Assembly: GCA_022781515.1 (NCBI GenBank)
Contig: JALETI010000020.1
Location: 1 to 46,607 of the forward strand
DNA: 46,607 bases
Source of the DNA: Lachnospiraceae bacterium
GTDB lineage: Bacteria > Bacillota > Clostridia > Lachnospirales > Lachnospiraceae
Reading direction: 5' to 3'
Shown here: positions 17,864 to 28,338 of the stretch, piece after piece
Layout: each line of letters opens with the position of its first letter
How positions within the stretch are numbered: the stretch's first letter is position 1
The notes under the pieces: generated by a model
Seen by the model: the letters and a program-made list of their open reading frames with translations, nothing else
Databases searched by the model: none
What the model was told of the DNA's origin: nothing
Made by a program: the position numbers and the translations under genes

Positions 17864-18539
17864 TATCTCTCCTGTTTCCAAACAGCAGCAGTAATCTCAG
17901 CAGCTGAAGTACCGCACTGGCAACGCTGGCAACATATGTCAGAGCTGCTGCCCGCAGCACTTTTCTCGTGGACTTCACTTCATCTTCATACAGCATACCG
18001 GAATCACCAAGAATTCTCAATGCCCTTGAAGAAGCATTAAATTCCACCGGCAGTGTAATAATCTGAAACAATACAACTGCACAGAACATAAAAATACCGA
18101 TTTCCACAAAGGTATAGCTGAACATAATTCCTGCCAGAATCAGCGGCCAGCAAAGCTGCGAGCCGATATTGGCCACCGGATACAGCATGGTTCGAAACTG
18201 CAGAGGCAGATATCCTCTGTGATGCTGCAAAGCATGTCCGCATTCATGGGCCGCCACACCGATTGCCGCAACGGAAGTGGATCCGTAAACGGAATCGGAA
18301 AGTCTCAGCACACGATTCTTCGGATCATAGTGATCCGTCAGATTTCCGGAAACATGCTCAATCCGCACATCATAGATTCCATTGGCCTGCAGAATTCGCT
18401 GCGCTGCCTGGGCACCGGTCATATGATTACGACTCTGTACCCTGGAATATCTGGCGTAGGTCGTTGTAACGCCTGATTGCGCAAGCAAACATAAAACCGC
18501 GCCAATAATTACCAAAATATACGTTGAATCCCAAAACAT
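17856..18539 (-). CDS. YugP-type membrane zinc metallopeptidase
   Basis: A neutral zinc metallopeptidase of the YugP family, with no firm physiological role. The zinc motif HExxH appears as AAHECGHALQHH around residue 95, inside a soluble domain, and a downstream Glu (VEFNASSRA) could be the third ligand. Hydrophobic helices occur at the N-terminus (ILVIIGAVLCLLAQSG), after the active site (LCWPLILAGIMFSYTF, IFMFCAVVLFQII) and near the C-terminus. Length is 227 residues. The gene lies between fmt and rsmB with an eight-base overlap with the longer rsmB ORF; this position is common in Clostridia. Confidence 0.9.
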   Translation of the reverse strand: MFWDSTYILVIIGAVLCLLAQSGVTTTYARYSRVQSRNHMTGAQAAQRILQANGIYDVRIEHVSGNLTDHYDPKNRVLRLSDSVYGSTSVAAIGVAAHECGHALQHHRGYLPLQFRTMLYPVANIGSQLCWPLILAGIMFSYTFVEIGIFMFCAVVLFQIITLPVEFNASSRALRILGDSGMLYEDEVKSTRKVLRAAALTYVASVASAVLQLLRLLLLFGNRRDND

Positions 18540-18541
18540 AT

Positions 18542-19477
18542 TTATCGTTCCTTTGCAAACTTCATACCATTTTCGATTCTGACGCCCCGAAGCCAGGCAT
18601 CACAGGACATCCGTTTTTTTCCTTCTGCCTGTAATTCCAGGATTTCCAGACTCTTTTCTCCACAGCAGACAATGAAAGATGATTTATCTGCATGAATGAT
18701 TTCTCCTGGTTCTCCCTTATGCATCTCATTCACTCTCGCGGACCAGATTTTGATCATTTTCCCATTCAGATAGGAAAATGCACTGGGCCAGGGATTCAGA
18801 CCGCGAATCAGTCTCTCAATCTGTACAGCGGACTGATTCCAGTCAATATTTCCTGTGTTCTTTGTCAGAATTTTTGCATAGGTGCTCTCACCGGTCTGGG
18901 GCGTTCTGACTGCAGTACCATTTTCCAGTGCATCCAGTGTTTCCAGAATCAGTTCGCATCCGCATTCACTTAAGCGGTCAAATAAACTGCCTCCGGTTTC
19001 GTCTTCTGCCAGACGGATTTCTTTTTTCAAAAGCATATCTCCGGTATCCAGTCCCTTATCCATCCACATGGTTGTAACGCCGGCTGTTTCATCGCCCTGA
19101 ATGACTGCCCACTGGATGGGAGCTGCCCCCCGCAGCTTCGGGAGAAGAGATGCATGGATATTAATACAGCCAAATCTGGGAAGATTCAGAATTTCTTCTT
19201 TCAGAAGCTGACCAAATGCAGCCACCACAATACAGTCCGGATTCTGTTCTTTCAAAACAGCTATCATCTCTTCTGAATTCACCTGCACCGGCTGCCAGAC
19301 CGGAATATCATATTCCAGGGCCTTTTCCTTTACCGGAGGAAACTGCATGCTTTTTCCTCTTCCTTTGGGCTTATCAGGCTGTGTAATCACTGCAGTCACC
19401 TGATGTTTTCCGCTATTAATAATTGTTTCAAGAGGTGCAGCCGCAAAATCCGGCGTACCCATAAATACTATACGCAT
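18542..19477 (-). CDS. fmt: Methionyl-tRNA formyltransferase
   Basis: It formylates initiator Met-tRNA with 10-formyltetrahydrofolate. Motifs are MRIVFMGTPDFAA at the N-terminus, the catalytic block NIHASLLPKLRGAAPIQWA around residue 107, and the conserved Asp in DKGLDTGDMLL. A C-terminal OB-like domain begins near residue 205 (GLNPWPSAFSYLNG). Length is 311 residues. Its ATG follows the def stop codon with no gap, so the two are translationally coupled; deformylase and formylase act in one cycle. Confidence 0.97.
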   Translation of the reverse strand: MRIVFMGTPDFAAAPLETIINSGKHQVTAVITQPDKPKGRGKSMQFPPVKEKALEYDIPVWQPVQVNSEEMIAVLKEQNPDCIVVAAFGQLLKEEILNLPRFGCINIHASLLPKLRGAAPIQWAVIQGDETAGVTTMWMDKGLDTGDMLLKKEIRLAEDETGGSLFDRLSECGCELILETLDALENGTAVRTPQTGESTYAKILTKNTGNIDWNQSAVQIERLIRGLNPWPSAFSYLNGKMIKIWSARVNEMHKGEPGEIIHADKSSFIVCCGEKSLEILELQAEGKKRMSCDAWLRGVRIENGMKFAKER

Positions 19478-19984
19478 TTATTCTTCAAACTCCTCATCGT
19501 ATTCTTCATCTTCAAACTCATCGTCATATTCCACATCTTCCAGTGCACCTTCCACCAGCTCTGTATACAGTTCACCATCCAGATGAGCAAGTTCATGGCA
19601 GATGGCACGTGCAAGAAGTTCAGTGCCTTCCACATCGTACTCTTCCATATTCTCATTGAGAGCATGTACTTTTACATATTCCGGTCTTGTAACAATACCA
19701 CGTTTTCCGGGAACACTCAGACAGCCTTCATAACCTGTCTGCTCACCGGAGGTTTCTGTGATAACCGGATTAATCAGAATGATCGGACCTTCTCCCACAT
19801 CGATTACAACAATCCGTTTCAGAATCCCCACCTGTACAGCAGCCAGTCCGCAGCCCTGTGCATCGTACATGGTTTCCAGCATGTCGCTAATCAGCTGCTT
19901 ATTTCTTGCAGTCATTTCTTTTACCGGTTTACTGACTTTACCTAATATTTCATCGCCTTCCACGCGAATTGTTCTTAATGACAT
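19478..19984 (-). CDS. def: Peptide deformylase
   Basis: It removes the N-formyl group from nascent chains. The three motifs are GCGLAAVQVG, EGCLSVPG (metal-binding Cys) and CHELAHLDGELY (HExxH). The third motif usually reads HExDHL; here the Asp is Ala. Start placed at MSLRTIRVEGDE with AGGAGG eight bases upstream; the ORF track starts two codons earlier at a GTG that sits too close. An unusual acidic tail of about 25 residues (EDVEYDDEFEDEEYDEEFEE) ends the protein. 168 residues in total. Confidence 0.96.
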   Translation of the reverse strand: MSLRTIRVEGDEILGKVSKPVKEMTARNKQLISDMLETMYDAQGCGLAAVQVGILKRIVVIDVGEGPIILINPVITETSGEQTGYEGCLSVPGKRGIVTRPEYVKVHALNENMEEYDVEGTELLARAICHELAHLDGELYTELVEGALEDVEYDDEFEDEEYDEEFEE

Positions 19985-19996
19985 ATTCACAACCTC

Positions 19997-22225
19997 CTAA
20001 AGAATATCAAACTGTATCATAACATTTTTTTTGTTTTTCGTCCATTCTGTACTGGAATTAATAAACGCCAGTTCCTGATTCATCAGATCACGGCTCTGAC
20101 ATCTTAAAAAAATATGATAATAATATATATCATTGATTTTTCCAATGGATGCTGCAGAAGGACCAAGAATCTGCATGCCGTTTTCTGCTGCACGTTTTCG
20201 CAGTTCATCTGCTGTCATGGAAGCAAGTTCTGCCGCATTGTGTTCCGATGGAGATGAAAAAATCACCTCCGTCATACAGCTGCATGGAGGATACCGCAGC
20301 ATTTTCCGATACCGGATCTCTTCTTTGTAGAAACTTTCATAACTCTGTCTGGAAGCCGTTTCAATGCTGTAATGATCCGGTTTATACGTCTGAATGATCA
20401 TTTCTCCCGGCAGACCGCTTCTCCCTGCTCTTCCCGCTGCCTGCGTCAGCAGCTGAAATGTACGCTCACAGGCTCGAAAATCATTGGTAAATAAAGAAGT
20501 ATCTGCTGCCAGAGCTCCCACCAGCGTTACCTTTCCAAAATCCAGTCCTTTTACAATCATCTGCGTTCCAATCAGGATATCAGCCTCTTCATTGGAAAAC
20601 TGCTCAATAATCTTTTCATGTCCGTTTTTTCCCTGGGTGGTATCCATATCCATCCGAAGGATACGTGCCTCCGGAAACAGTTCCTGCAGCCGCTCCTCCA
20701 CCTTCTGGGTTCCCGTGCCAAATCCGGCAACATACGGTGATCCGCAGCTGGGACAGGTTCGAACCGGAGGTATGGTATATCCGCAGTAATGACATCTCAG
20801 CTGTCCATTGCGATGCTGCGTCAGGGTCACATCACAATGGGGGCATTTTACCGCCTCTCCGCAGGAACGGCAGCTGACAAAGGTGGAGTATCCCCTTCGA
20901 TTCAGAAACAGCATGGACTGTTCGCCCCGCTCCAGACGCTCCTTCAGTTTTTCATACAGCAGACGGCTGAATATGCTTTTATTTCCTGCTATCATCTCCT
21001 GCCGCATATCCACGACAGAAACAGCCGGAAGCTGTGCATCTTCTCTGGCTCTTTGTTTCATCTGCACCATCCGGTAATTCCCGATTGCCGCCTGATAACA
21101 GGCTTCCATGGACGGTGTGGCAGATCCGAGAACCACCAGTCCATTGCACATCTGTGCCCGCTTGACAGCAATATCTCTGGCATGATATCGGGGTGTTGAC
21201 TCACTTTTATAAGCCCCTTCATGTTCTTCATCCATAATAATCAGTCCAAGATTGGGGAATGGAGTGAATACAGCTGACCTGGGACCGATCATGACATCCA
21301 GAAGACCTTCTTTTGCTTTCAGAAACTGGTCATATCGTTCTCCCTGGGACAGCCGGGAGTTAATAAAAGAAACCCGGTCTCCAAAGCGATTATAAAACCG
21401 CATGACGGTCTGGTAGGTGAGAGCAATTTCCGGAATCAGCACAATCGTCTGTTTCCCCCGCTTACGCATTTCCTCAATCAGTTCCATATACACAAGAGTT
21501 TTTCCACTTCCTGTAATTCCATACAACAGACAGGGGCGTTTTTTTTCCGGACGGAATAATTCCTCCTTAAGCTGCTCCAGCGCCTGTGTCTGGAAAGGAT
21601 TCAAAGTCAGATGATCCTCTTTTCTTTCCTGCTCCCGTATTGGCGTACGGAAAACACTTTTCGACTGAACCTCAATCAGCCCTTTCTGAACCAGACCGCG
21701 GATGACAGCTGCAGAAACATGCAGTTTCTGAGTCACCAGCTCATATGGTACAGCTCCCTTTTCCGGAATGGCGTTAAGCAGACGGACCCGTGCATGATTA
21801 TTTTTGCGGATATATTCGTTTAAACTGGAAGAATACGTTTCCGGATCCACTTTTCTTCTGATTTCCTTTTTTTCTATCTGTCTGATCTTTCTGGCCACGG
21901 GGAGCACCGTTTTGAGGCACTGAATCATTGCGGCACCATACTGTCGTTTCATCCAGGCAGCCAGTTCAATCAGCTGTGATTCAACCGGAATTCCATCATC
22001 GGGAATCTCCAGTATTTCCTTGATCCGTACAGGGTCACAGACCGGTTTCTCCTCCAGCTCCATCACATAGGCTTTCACCGGGCGGTTTCCTTTTCCAAGG
22101 GGAACCAGTACCTGCTGACCGGGTCTGATACATCCGATCAGCCGGTCCGGTATTCTGTACTGAAATGTTTTATCAAGATTTCCACTGGTAATATCCAGAA
22201 TAACCTGTACGTATTGCTCGTTCAG
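19997..22225 (-). CDS. priA: Primosomal replication restart helicase PriA, likely CTG start
   Basis: A 3'-5' helicase that reloads the replisome at stalled forks. Walker A is YGITGSGKTLVYM, the DEAH-type box is IMDEEHEGAYK, and eight cysteines in four CxxC pairs form the zinc domain (CRSCG, CPHC, CHYCG, CPSCG). The ORF track begins at an internal GTG, but the same frame upstream encodes the conserved N-terminal domain, including KTFQYRIPDRL and QQVLVPLGKGNR. Between the preceding in-frame TGA and that GTG there is no ATG, GTG or TTG. AAGGGAGG lies seven bases before a CTG at 22225-22223, which I take as the start. This gives 742 residues, normal for PriA. The murF stop is two bases upstream. 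Confidence 0.93.
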   Translation of the reverse strand: MNEQYVQVILDITSGNLDKTFQYRIPDRLIGCIRPGQQVLVPLGKGNRPVKAYVMELEEKPVCDPVRIKEILEIPDDGIPVESQLIELAAWMKRQYGAAMIQCLKTVLPVARKIRQIEKKEIRRKVDPETYSSSLNEYIRKNNHARVRLLNAIPEKGAVPYELVTQKLHVSAAVIRGLVQKGLIEVQSKSVFRTPIREQERKEDHLTLNPFQTQALEQLKEELFRPEKKRPCLLYGITGSGKTLVYMELIEEMRKRGKQTIVLIPEIALTYQTVMRFYNRFGDRVSFINSRLSQGERYDQFLKAKEGLLDVMIGPRSAVFTPFPNLGLIIMDEEHEGAYKSESTPRYHARDIAVKRAQMCNGLVVLGSATPSMEACYQAAIGNYRMVQMKQRAREDAQLPAVSVVDMRQEMIAGNKSIFSRLLYEKLKERLERGEQSMLFLNRRGYSTFVSCRSCGEAVKCPHCDVTLTQHRNGQLRCHYCGYTIPPVRTCPSCGSPYVAGFGTGTQKVEERLQELFPEARILRMDMDTTQGKNGHEKIIEQFSNEEADILIGTQMIVKGLDFGKVTLVGALAADTSLFTNDFRACERTFQLLTQAAGRAGRSGLPGEMIIQTYKPDHYSIETASRQSYESFYKEEIRYRKMLRYPPCSCMTEVIFSSPSEHNAAELASMTADELRKRAAENGMQILGPSAASIGKINDIYYYHIFLRCQSRDLMNQELAFINSSTEWTKNKKNVMIQFDIL

Positions 22226-22227
22226 AG

Positions 22228-23604
22228 TTATGCCTCCCTTTCCCTGACTGCATCAATCACTTCTTTTAATTTCATGGAATTGGAACCCTTAAACAGAATC
22301 ATATCGTCCTCATTGATATACCCTTTCAGCCACTCTGCTGCCTCTGCATTGGTTCTGAAATATTTCGTCGGAACATCACTGTACTGATCAATTGCACGAC
22401 CGATCCACCAGGAAAGATCTCCGATCATGACAAAGGTGTCAATTCGTTTATCCACTGCATAAACACCAACATCAAAATGGTATTCCGGTGCCTTTTCTCC
22501 CAGTTCCAGCATATCCGCCAGAACCGCAATCTTACGACCTCCGGCACTCATGGAATCCAGTACCTGCAAAGCCGCCTTCATGGAATCCGGACTTGCATTA
22601 TATGCATCATCAATAATGGTAATTCCTCTGTCCTCAATGATTTCCAGTCTTCTGGAAAAGCCTTCAAACTGTTCCAGTGCATCCACAGCGCCCCGGATAT
22701 CAATGCCCATTTCAGCAGAAACCGCAAGGGCAGCCATGGCATTCATCACATTATGAATTCCGGGAACCTTCAGGGCAACTGTATAGATCTTTCCTTCAAT
22801 GAATGCATCAAATACAGCCCTGTTGTTTTCGGTACGAATATTCTGAACCTGATATTTGCAGCCTGGACCGCTGCCGTAAAACACAATCCGGATATTCCGG
22901 TCTGTTTTTACTTCCGCAAGAATGGGATCGTCTCCATTCAGAATCAGAACGCCTCCGTCTTTCATACCATCGATAATATGAAGTTTTTCCGCACAGATAT
23001 TCTGCTGGCTGCCCAGATTTTCAATATGGGAAATGCCGATATTAGTCATAACGGCATAATCCACACAGGCAACATTGGAAATCCGTGCCATTTCACCGGG
23101 AAGGCTCATACCCATTTCCAGAACGGCAGCTTCATCCTCAGGAGACATCTGGGATAAAGTCAGGGGAACGCCAATCTGCCCGTTGAAATTTCCCTTGGTG
23201 GAAAAAACATTTTTCCCGGAGGATAATGCTGTAAATACCATCTCCCGGGTGGATGTTTTCCCCACGCTGCCGGTAATTCCGACAATGGGAAAATCCAGTC
23301 TGTTTTTCCGGTACCATCTGCCCAGATCCTGCAGTGCTGTCATGGTATCCTTGATAAGAATCACAGGACCCTTACCGATTTCCACATCTTCCCGCATACT
23401 CAAAGATGCAGCAGCACCATTATCAAAGGCTTTTCCGATAAAATCATGGGCATCTGCCCGTTCCCCCACAAAAGGAACAAACAGATCTTCCCCTTCCATT
23501 TTTCTTGAGTCGATACTGATATTTTTCAGTACAACGGATTCATCACCGGACAGAAGTCTTCCTCCGGTGGCTTCCAGTACTTCTTTTACTGTCATTGAAA
23601 CCAT
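22228..23604 (-). CDS. murF: UDP-MurNAc-tripeptide--D-Ala-D-Ala ligase
   Basis: It adds D-Ala-D-Ala to UDP-MurNAc-tripeptide, the last cytosolic step of the peptidoglycan precursor. The ATP site reads GITGSVGKTSTREM near residue 110, GTKGNFNGQIGVPLT is represented by FSTKGNFNGQIGVPLT, and the C-terminal domain begins IIDDAYNASPDSMKAAL. Length is 458 residues. The ATG follows the murE stop directly, with AAGGAG nine bases upstream, so coupling with murE is likely. Confidence 0.96.
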   Translation of the reverse strand: MVSMTVKEVLEATGGRLLSGDESVVLKNISIDSRKMEGEDLFVPFVGERADAHDFIGKAFDNGAAASLSMREDVEIGKGPVILIKDTMTALQDLGRWYRKNRLDFPIVGITGSVGKTSTREMVFTALSSGKNVFSTKGNFNGQIGVPLTLSQMSPEDEAAVLEMGMSLPGEMARISNVACVDYAVMTNIGISHIENLGSQQNICAEKLHIIDGMKDGGVLILNGDDPILAEVKTDRNIRIVFYGSGPGCKYQVQNIRTENNRAVFDAFIEGKIYTVALKVPGIHNVMNAMAALAVSAEMGIDIRGAVDALEQFEGFSRRLEIIEDRGITIIDDAYNASPDSMKAALQVLDSMSAGGRKIAVLADMLELGEKAPEYHFDVGVYAVDKRIDTFVMIGDLSWWIGRAIDQYSDVPTKYFRTNAEAAEWLKGYINEDDMILFKGSNSMKLKEVIDAVREREA

Positions 23605-25059
23605 TTATAAAAACTCCTTTGCAACCTCACAGTCATCAAACGGATATCTTACTCCTTCGATCTCCTGATAGTCCTCATGTCCCTTACCAATAATACAGAT
23701 CATATCCCCTTCTTCCGCATGGGTAATGCTGTAGCCGATTGCTTCTCTTCTGTCAGGGATTACTTTATAAATACCATCGGTTTTTCTCATACCGGTCAGG
23801 ATATCTTCAATAATATCTTCTACTTTTTCAAAACGGGAATTATCTGCAGTAATAATGGAAAAGTCTGCCATTTTACCGCCAATTTCTCCCATTTCAAAAC
23901 GGCGCAGTCTGGAACGATTGCCGCCGCATCCGAAAATAACCACCAGACGTCTGGGATTGTAGGAACGAAGGGTTTTCAGCAGACTCTCCATGCTGACTGC
24001 ATTATGCGCATAATCTACAATTACGGTCTTATCATCAGAAGTATAGACAATTTCCATACGTCCGCGCACACGAACTTCAGCCAATGCCTGATTCACAACT
24101 TCTTCGGTCACGCCGATGGCAGAACAAACACTGACTGCTGCCACGGCATTCATGGCATTGAAATAGCCGGGCATATTCACTCTGACATGAATTTTGCCAA
24201 TGGCTTTACCTTCAATGGCAAAGGATAAACCAAGGAAACCATGGGCTTTCAGATAATCAATTTCTTCCATGCGGATATCCGCATCTTCGGATTCCCCATA
24301 GCTGTAAAGTCTGCATGTATGACCTTTAATCATTTCATGATAATGTTCATCATCCCGATTTACATAGCCGACCTTACTCATCTGCAGAATCTGTCTCTTA
24401 TAATCCAGATATTCCTCGAAATCTGCATGTTCATCGGGACCGATATGGTCGGGGGAAATATTGGTAAATAACGCATAATCGAAGAAGAAGCCAGCCACTC
24501 GGTTCATTTTGATACCCTGGGAAGACACTTCCATCACCATATATTCACAGCCGGCTTCTACCATTTCTGCAAAATACGCTTCCAGTTCATAGGATTCCGG
24601 CGTAGTGTTTTTCGTGGGGTAATGCTTTCCGGCAATCCAGGCACCGTTGGTGCCGATCAGTCCAACCTTGCGTCCGGAATCCTCCAGAATTTTCTTAACC
24701 ATATAAGAAGTCGTGGTTTTCCCCTTTGTTCCGGTGATGCCAATGGTGGTCATCTTTTCTGCAGGATAATCAAAGTAGGCTGCTGACATATAGGCCAGTG
24801 CTTTTCTTGCAGATTCCACATAAATAACTGCTGCATTGCCCTGCACTTCAACCTTTTTTTCTACGATAACTGCTGCTGCGCCCTTTTCAATGGCGGAAGG
24901 AATATAATCATGTGCGTCGTTGCGAGTACCGCTGATGCACAAAAATACACATCCTTCTGTCGCTTTACGGGAATCGTAAACCAGCTCCGTAATTTCCGTA
25001 TCAAGGCTTCCTTTTAATACTTCAAAATCAAGTTTTTCCAGTAATTTACCTAATTTCAT
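23605..25059 (-). CDS. murE: UDP-MurNAc-L-Ala-D-Glu ligase (probable meso-diaminopimelate type)
   Basis: It adds the third residue to the peptidoglycan stem peptide. The P-loop is TIGITGTKGKTTTSYM, followed by the substrate block TNISPDHIGPDEH; the C-terminal domain has VIFGCGGNRSRLRR. The amino-acid specificity loop reads TADNSRFEK; the family's meso-diaminopimelate signature is DNPR, and the arginine is retained with Pro changed to Ser. Start chosen at MKLGKLLEKL with GAGAGG seven bases upstream; a TTG further upstream overlaps the ftsK stop. Length is 484 residues. Confidence 0.95.
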   Translation of the reverse strand: MKLGKLLEKLDFEVLKGSLDTEITELVYDSRKATEGCVFLCISGTRNDAHDYIPSAIEKGAAAVIVEKKVEVQGNAAVIYVESARKALAYMSAAYFDYPAEKMTTIGITGTKGKTTTSYMVKKILEDSGRKVGLIGTNGAWIAGKHYPTKNTTPESYELEAYFAEMVEAGCEYMVMEVSSQGIKMNRVAGFFFDYALFTNISPDHIGPDEHADFEEYLDYKRQILQMSKVGYVNRDDEHYHEMIKGHTCRLYSYGESEDADIRMEEIDYLKAHGFLGLSFAIEGKAIGKIHVRVNMPGYFNAMNAVAAVSVCSAIGVTEEVVNQALAEVRVRGRMEIVYTSDDKTVIVDYAHNAVSMESLLKTLRSYNPRRLVVIFGCGGNRSRLRRFEMGEIGGKMADFSIITADNSRFEKVEDIIEDILTGMRKTDGIYKVIPDRREAIGYSITHAEEGDMICIIGKGHEDYQEIEGVRYPFDDCEVAKEFL

Positions 25060-25070
25060 ACACATACCTC

Positions 25071-28000
25071 TCAATTTCCCATGATTAATTCATTGAATTC
25101 TTCCATGCTCATAAGAATTTTTCTGGGCTTTGTTCCATCTTCTTCACCGACGACACCGGCATCCGCCAGCTGATCCATGATACGGGCTGCACGATTAAAT
25201 CCAATTTTAAAATTACGCTGCAGCGCACCGATGGAAGCCTTGTCCTTTTCTATGATAAAACGGGCTGCACTTTCAAAGTATTCATCCCGTTCTGTCCGAA
25301 GATTGTTGCTTTCCTGCACACTGGTGATCATCTGTTCCATCTGTTCCCTGCCGGAAATCTCACCATTATTTTTATATAAATATTCCACAACATCGGAAAC
25401 TTCTGTATCGGAAATAAATGCTCCCTGCACACGTACCGGTTTGGGCAGGCCATATGGATAGAACAGCATATCACCCTTTCCAAGCAGTTTTTCCGCTCCA
25501 TTCATATCAATGATGGTTCGGGAATCCACACCGGAGGAAACAGCAAATGCGATACGGGATGGTACATTTGCCTTGATCAGACCGGTGATAACGTTGACCG
25601 AAGGACGCTGGGTTGCAAGAACCAGATGAATGCCGGCAGCTCTTGCCATCTGCGCAAGACGGCAGATGGCTTCTTCCACTTCACCGGGGGATACCATCAT
25701 CAGGTCTGCCAGTTCGTCTACAATGATAACCATCTGATACATGAGGGGTTCATCCAGCTGCGGATTCCTTCTTTTTTCTTCCTTCAGTTTTTCATTAAAT
25801 CCTTCCAGATTTCGTACATTGTATTCCGCAAATTTCTTATATCTGCTGTTCATCTCATCCACAGCCCACCGCAGTGCATTGGCTGCCTTTCGGGCATCGG
25901 TTACAACAGGAACCAGCAGATGGGGAATCCCGTTATAGACACTTAATTCAACCACCTTCGGATCCACCATGATCAATTTGACTTCGCTGGGATCGGCCTT
26001 GTAAATAATACTCATAACCAGGGTATTGATACAGACAGATTTACCGGAACCAGTGGCTCCGGCGATCAGAAGATGGGGCATCTTGGCCAGATCTGCCAGA
26101 ACAATTTTCCCGCTGATATCCCGGCCCACCGCCACTGTCAGTCTGGATCGGGCTCTGTTGAAGTCACCGGATTCAACCAGTTCACGGAAACCGACAATGG
26201 AATTGTCCTGATTGGGCACCTCAATACCAATGGCTGATTTTCCCGGAATCGGTGCTTCAATTCGAATATCGGATGCAGCCAGAGCCAGCTTGATATCATC
26301 CTGCAATGCCACAATTCTGCTGACCTTTACACCGGGCTCCGGTTCCAGTTCATATCTCGTGACAGAAGGGCCAACGGAAATACCTGTCATTTTGACCTTT
26401 ACACCAAAGCTCTCCAGTGTTTCTCCCAGTTTTTTCCGTGTCATTTCCTGAGCAGAGCCCACAGAACCGCTGAAAGCCTTATTGGCACGAAGAAGACTGG
26501 TGGGCGGTTTTTTATACACAACCGGTGCCTTCGTCTTCGGTTTCGGTCCATTGGGCACAGGAGTAAATGATACCGCCCCAGATGTACTCCGACTGCCTTC
26601 CGAGGTCTCTTTTTTCCAGATACTCTCTGACGGAGCCGTATGAAGAACATGCACTGGCTTTTTCTGTTCCGTTCCTGTTTTCATGGCTTCAGAAATGGGC
26701 CCATCCTCCGGCAGCACCACATGTTCCGTCAGATCCACTGCTGTTTCCTTTTCATCTTCATACGCAGTCCAATCTTCTTTTTCATCTCCATACGCAGTCC
26801 AATCTTCCTTTTCTTCTGCATTTTTGCTGTCCGTCGGCAGTTCAGCAGGGAAACGATCTTCCGATTCCGGATTGAATTCCGATAGATCAGAAGTTTCTGA
26901 AAAATCAAATTCATCATAGTCAGAGTCGGAATAGCCTTTCCGGTCCGTTTCCGGAAAATCATCTTCCGGGAAAACAATTTCAGAAAGGGAGTCTGCACCG
27001 GAATAACGGTCTCTGAATGAAGAATCTGAAAACAGCCGGATTCCGTCAAATGCAATAAAGGACTCCATTGTGTTCTCTTGTTGTCCGTTTTTCTCCGGCA
27101 CAAACAGATTTACATCAAATCCCATTTCTTTCAGAGACTGACTGGTATGTACAACAGAATGATCGGATTGATCTGACCAGTTCCGGTCTGCCGCATCCGA
27201 CAATCCCGCTGCGGCTTCCCTGGCTGAATCAGAAGCCGAACCGTTTTTCCGACGGAAAATTTCTTTCCAGTCACAAGCAAAACCGGCAGTCCTTTTTTTC
27301 TCCTCTTCTGAGACGGGTATTGATTGTTCTTTCTTTTTTTCTCTGTCATTTTTTCCGGTCCCATCCAGAAATGGCAACGTCTGCTTCAGGAAATCCCCTC
27401 TTCGGTCCTTTCGATCCAGATGCAGTCTGAGACCTTTGTCTGCATATCGGTCTGTTCCAGCTCTCTCCTGCTCTTCTGTATTCCAATCATCGTTCTCATA
27501 ACCGGACCGATCCGTTTCTTCTAACCAGTCTTCCGAACCATCCTCTGTTTCTTCTCTGGAAAACAGATTCTGAATCCGATCCTTTGCCTGACCAAAACCA
27601 TTTTCAAGCAATTCTTTTGCACTGTCTGCCTGATTTTTTAAGGTCAGGAGAACCGATCTTCCCGTGATCAGAATTCCTGTGATCACAAGCATCAGAATCA
27701 CAACCACCATGGATGCCACGGTTCCCGCAATGTGCTGCATTCCACCGGCAATCAGACCACCGGCCACACCGCCGTAAACCCCTTTCTGACTGATCGTAAA
27801 ATAATACACCAGAGAAAACGGCTGTGTTTCACTGATTGTCAGAAGATGAATCAGACAGCAGGTTAATACATATATGGAGGCCCCAAGACGGACTCGCTGC
27901 ACTGCTGCACTGCTTCCCGGATTTGACAGCAGAAAAACATATCCGATAAACAACAGAATCGGAAGTATATATGCCATACAGCCAAACATCCCATGCATAA

Positions 28001-28304
28001 AAGCATACAGTACTTCCCCGATACCAAGACACAGATGGAAATTGCACATCATCAGAATAATGGCTGCTCCCAGTGCGGAAAATATGCGTACTTCCAGACT
28101 CAGCTGCTGAACCGTTCCGGCATTCTTCCCTTTCTGATTCCTTTTTAATTTAAACGGATTGTTGGCCATAAGCCGTTCTTTGCTGAATTTATCGGTTATC
28201 TTTTCCTTTTTTTTGCCAGCGGAAGTTTTTCTTCCTGTATTTTTTTTCTGATTTACACTCATATTAACTGATTTTTCTGCTGTCTTCCTGCCAGCACCTG
28301 CCAT
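25071..28304 (-). CDS. ftsK: DNA translocase FtsK/SpoIIIE
   Basis: A septal ATPase that pumps chromosomal DNA and, in spore formers, moves DNA into the forespore. A basic N-terminus ([16 protein letters not shown]) precedes about four membrane helices (residues 75-220). A long acidic low-complexity linker (about 230-600) follows, then the motor with Walker [18 protein letters not shown] near residue 740 and Walker [14 protein letters not shown]. The gamma DNA-reading domain closes the protein ([22 protein letters not shown]). Length is 1077 residues, long for the family because of the linker. First gene of the 20 kb unit, with its own promoter. Confidence 0.96.
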   Translation of the reverse strand: MAGAGRKTAEKSVNMSVNQKKNTGRKTSAGKKKEKITDKFSKERLMANNPFKLKRNQKGKNAGTVQQLSLEVRIFSALGAAIILMMCNFHLCLGIGEVLYAFMHGMFGCMAYILPILLFIGYVFLLSNPGSSAAVQRVRLGASIYVLTCCLIHLLTISETQPFSLVYYFTISQKGVYGGVAGGLIAGGMQHIAGTVASMVVVILMLVITGILITGRSVLLTLKNQADSAKELLENGFGQAKDRIQNLFSREETEDGSEDWLEETDRSGYENDDWNTEEQERAGTDRYADKGLRLHLDRKDRRGDFLKQTLPFLDGTGKNDREKKKEQSIPVSEEEKKRTAGFACDWKEIFRRKNGSASDSAREAAAGLSDAADRNWSDQSDHSVVHTSQSLKEMGFDVNLFVPEKNGQQENTMESFIAFDGIRLFSDSSFRDRYSGADSLSEIVFPEDDFPETDRKGYSDSDYDEFDFSETSDLSEFNPESEDRFPAELPTDSKNAEEKEDWTAYGDEKEDWTAYEDEKETAVDLTEHVVLPEDGPISEAMKTGTEQKKPVHVLHTAPSESIWKKETSEGSRSTSGAVSFTPVPNGPKPKTKAPVVYKKPPTSLLRANKAFSGSVGSAQEMTRKKLGETLESFGVKVKMTGISVGPSVTRYELEPEPGVKVSRIVALQDDIKLALAASDIRIEAPIPGKSAIGIEVPNQDNSIVGFRELVESGDFNRARSRLTVAVGRDISGKIVLADLAKMPHLLIAGATGSGKSVCINTLVMSIIYKADPSEVKLIMVDPKVVELSVYNGIPHLLVPVVTDARKAANALRWAVDEMNSRYKKFAEYNVRNLEGFNEKLKEEKRRNPQLDEPLMYQMVIIVDELADLMMVSPGEVEEAICRLAQMARAAGIHLVLATQRPSVNVITGLIKANVPSRIAFAVSSGVDSRTIIDMNGAEKLLGKGDMLFYPYGLPKPVRVQGAFISDTEVSDVVEYLYKNNGEISGREQMEQMITSVQESNNLRTERDEYFESAARFIIEKDKASIGALQRNFKIGFNRAARIMDQLADAGVVGEEDGTKPRKILMSMEEFNELIMGN
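26749..26808. repeat. 30-bp in-frame tandem duplication in the ftsK linker
   Basis: Two 30-base units, differing at a couple of positions, encode the repeated segment [10 protein letters not shown] / [10 protein letters not shown] in the acidic linker of FtsK. Confidence 0.85.
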
Positions 28305-28338
28305 CTAATCACCTCTGTTTTCACATTTTGCATGTGCT

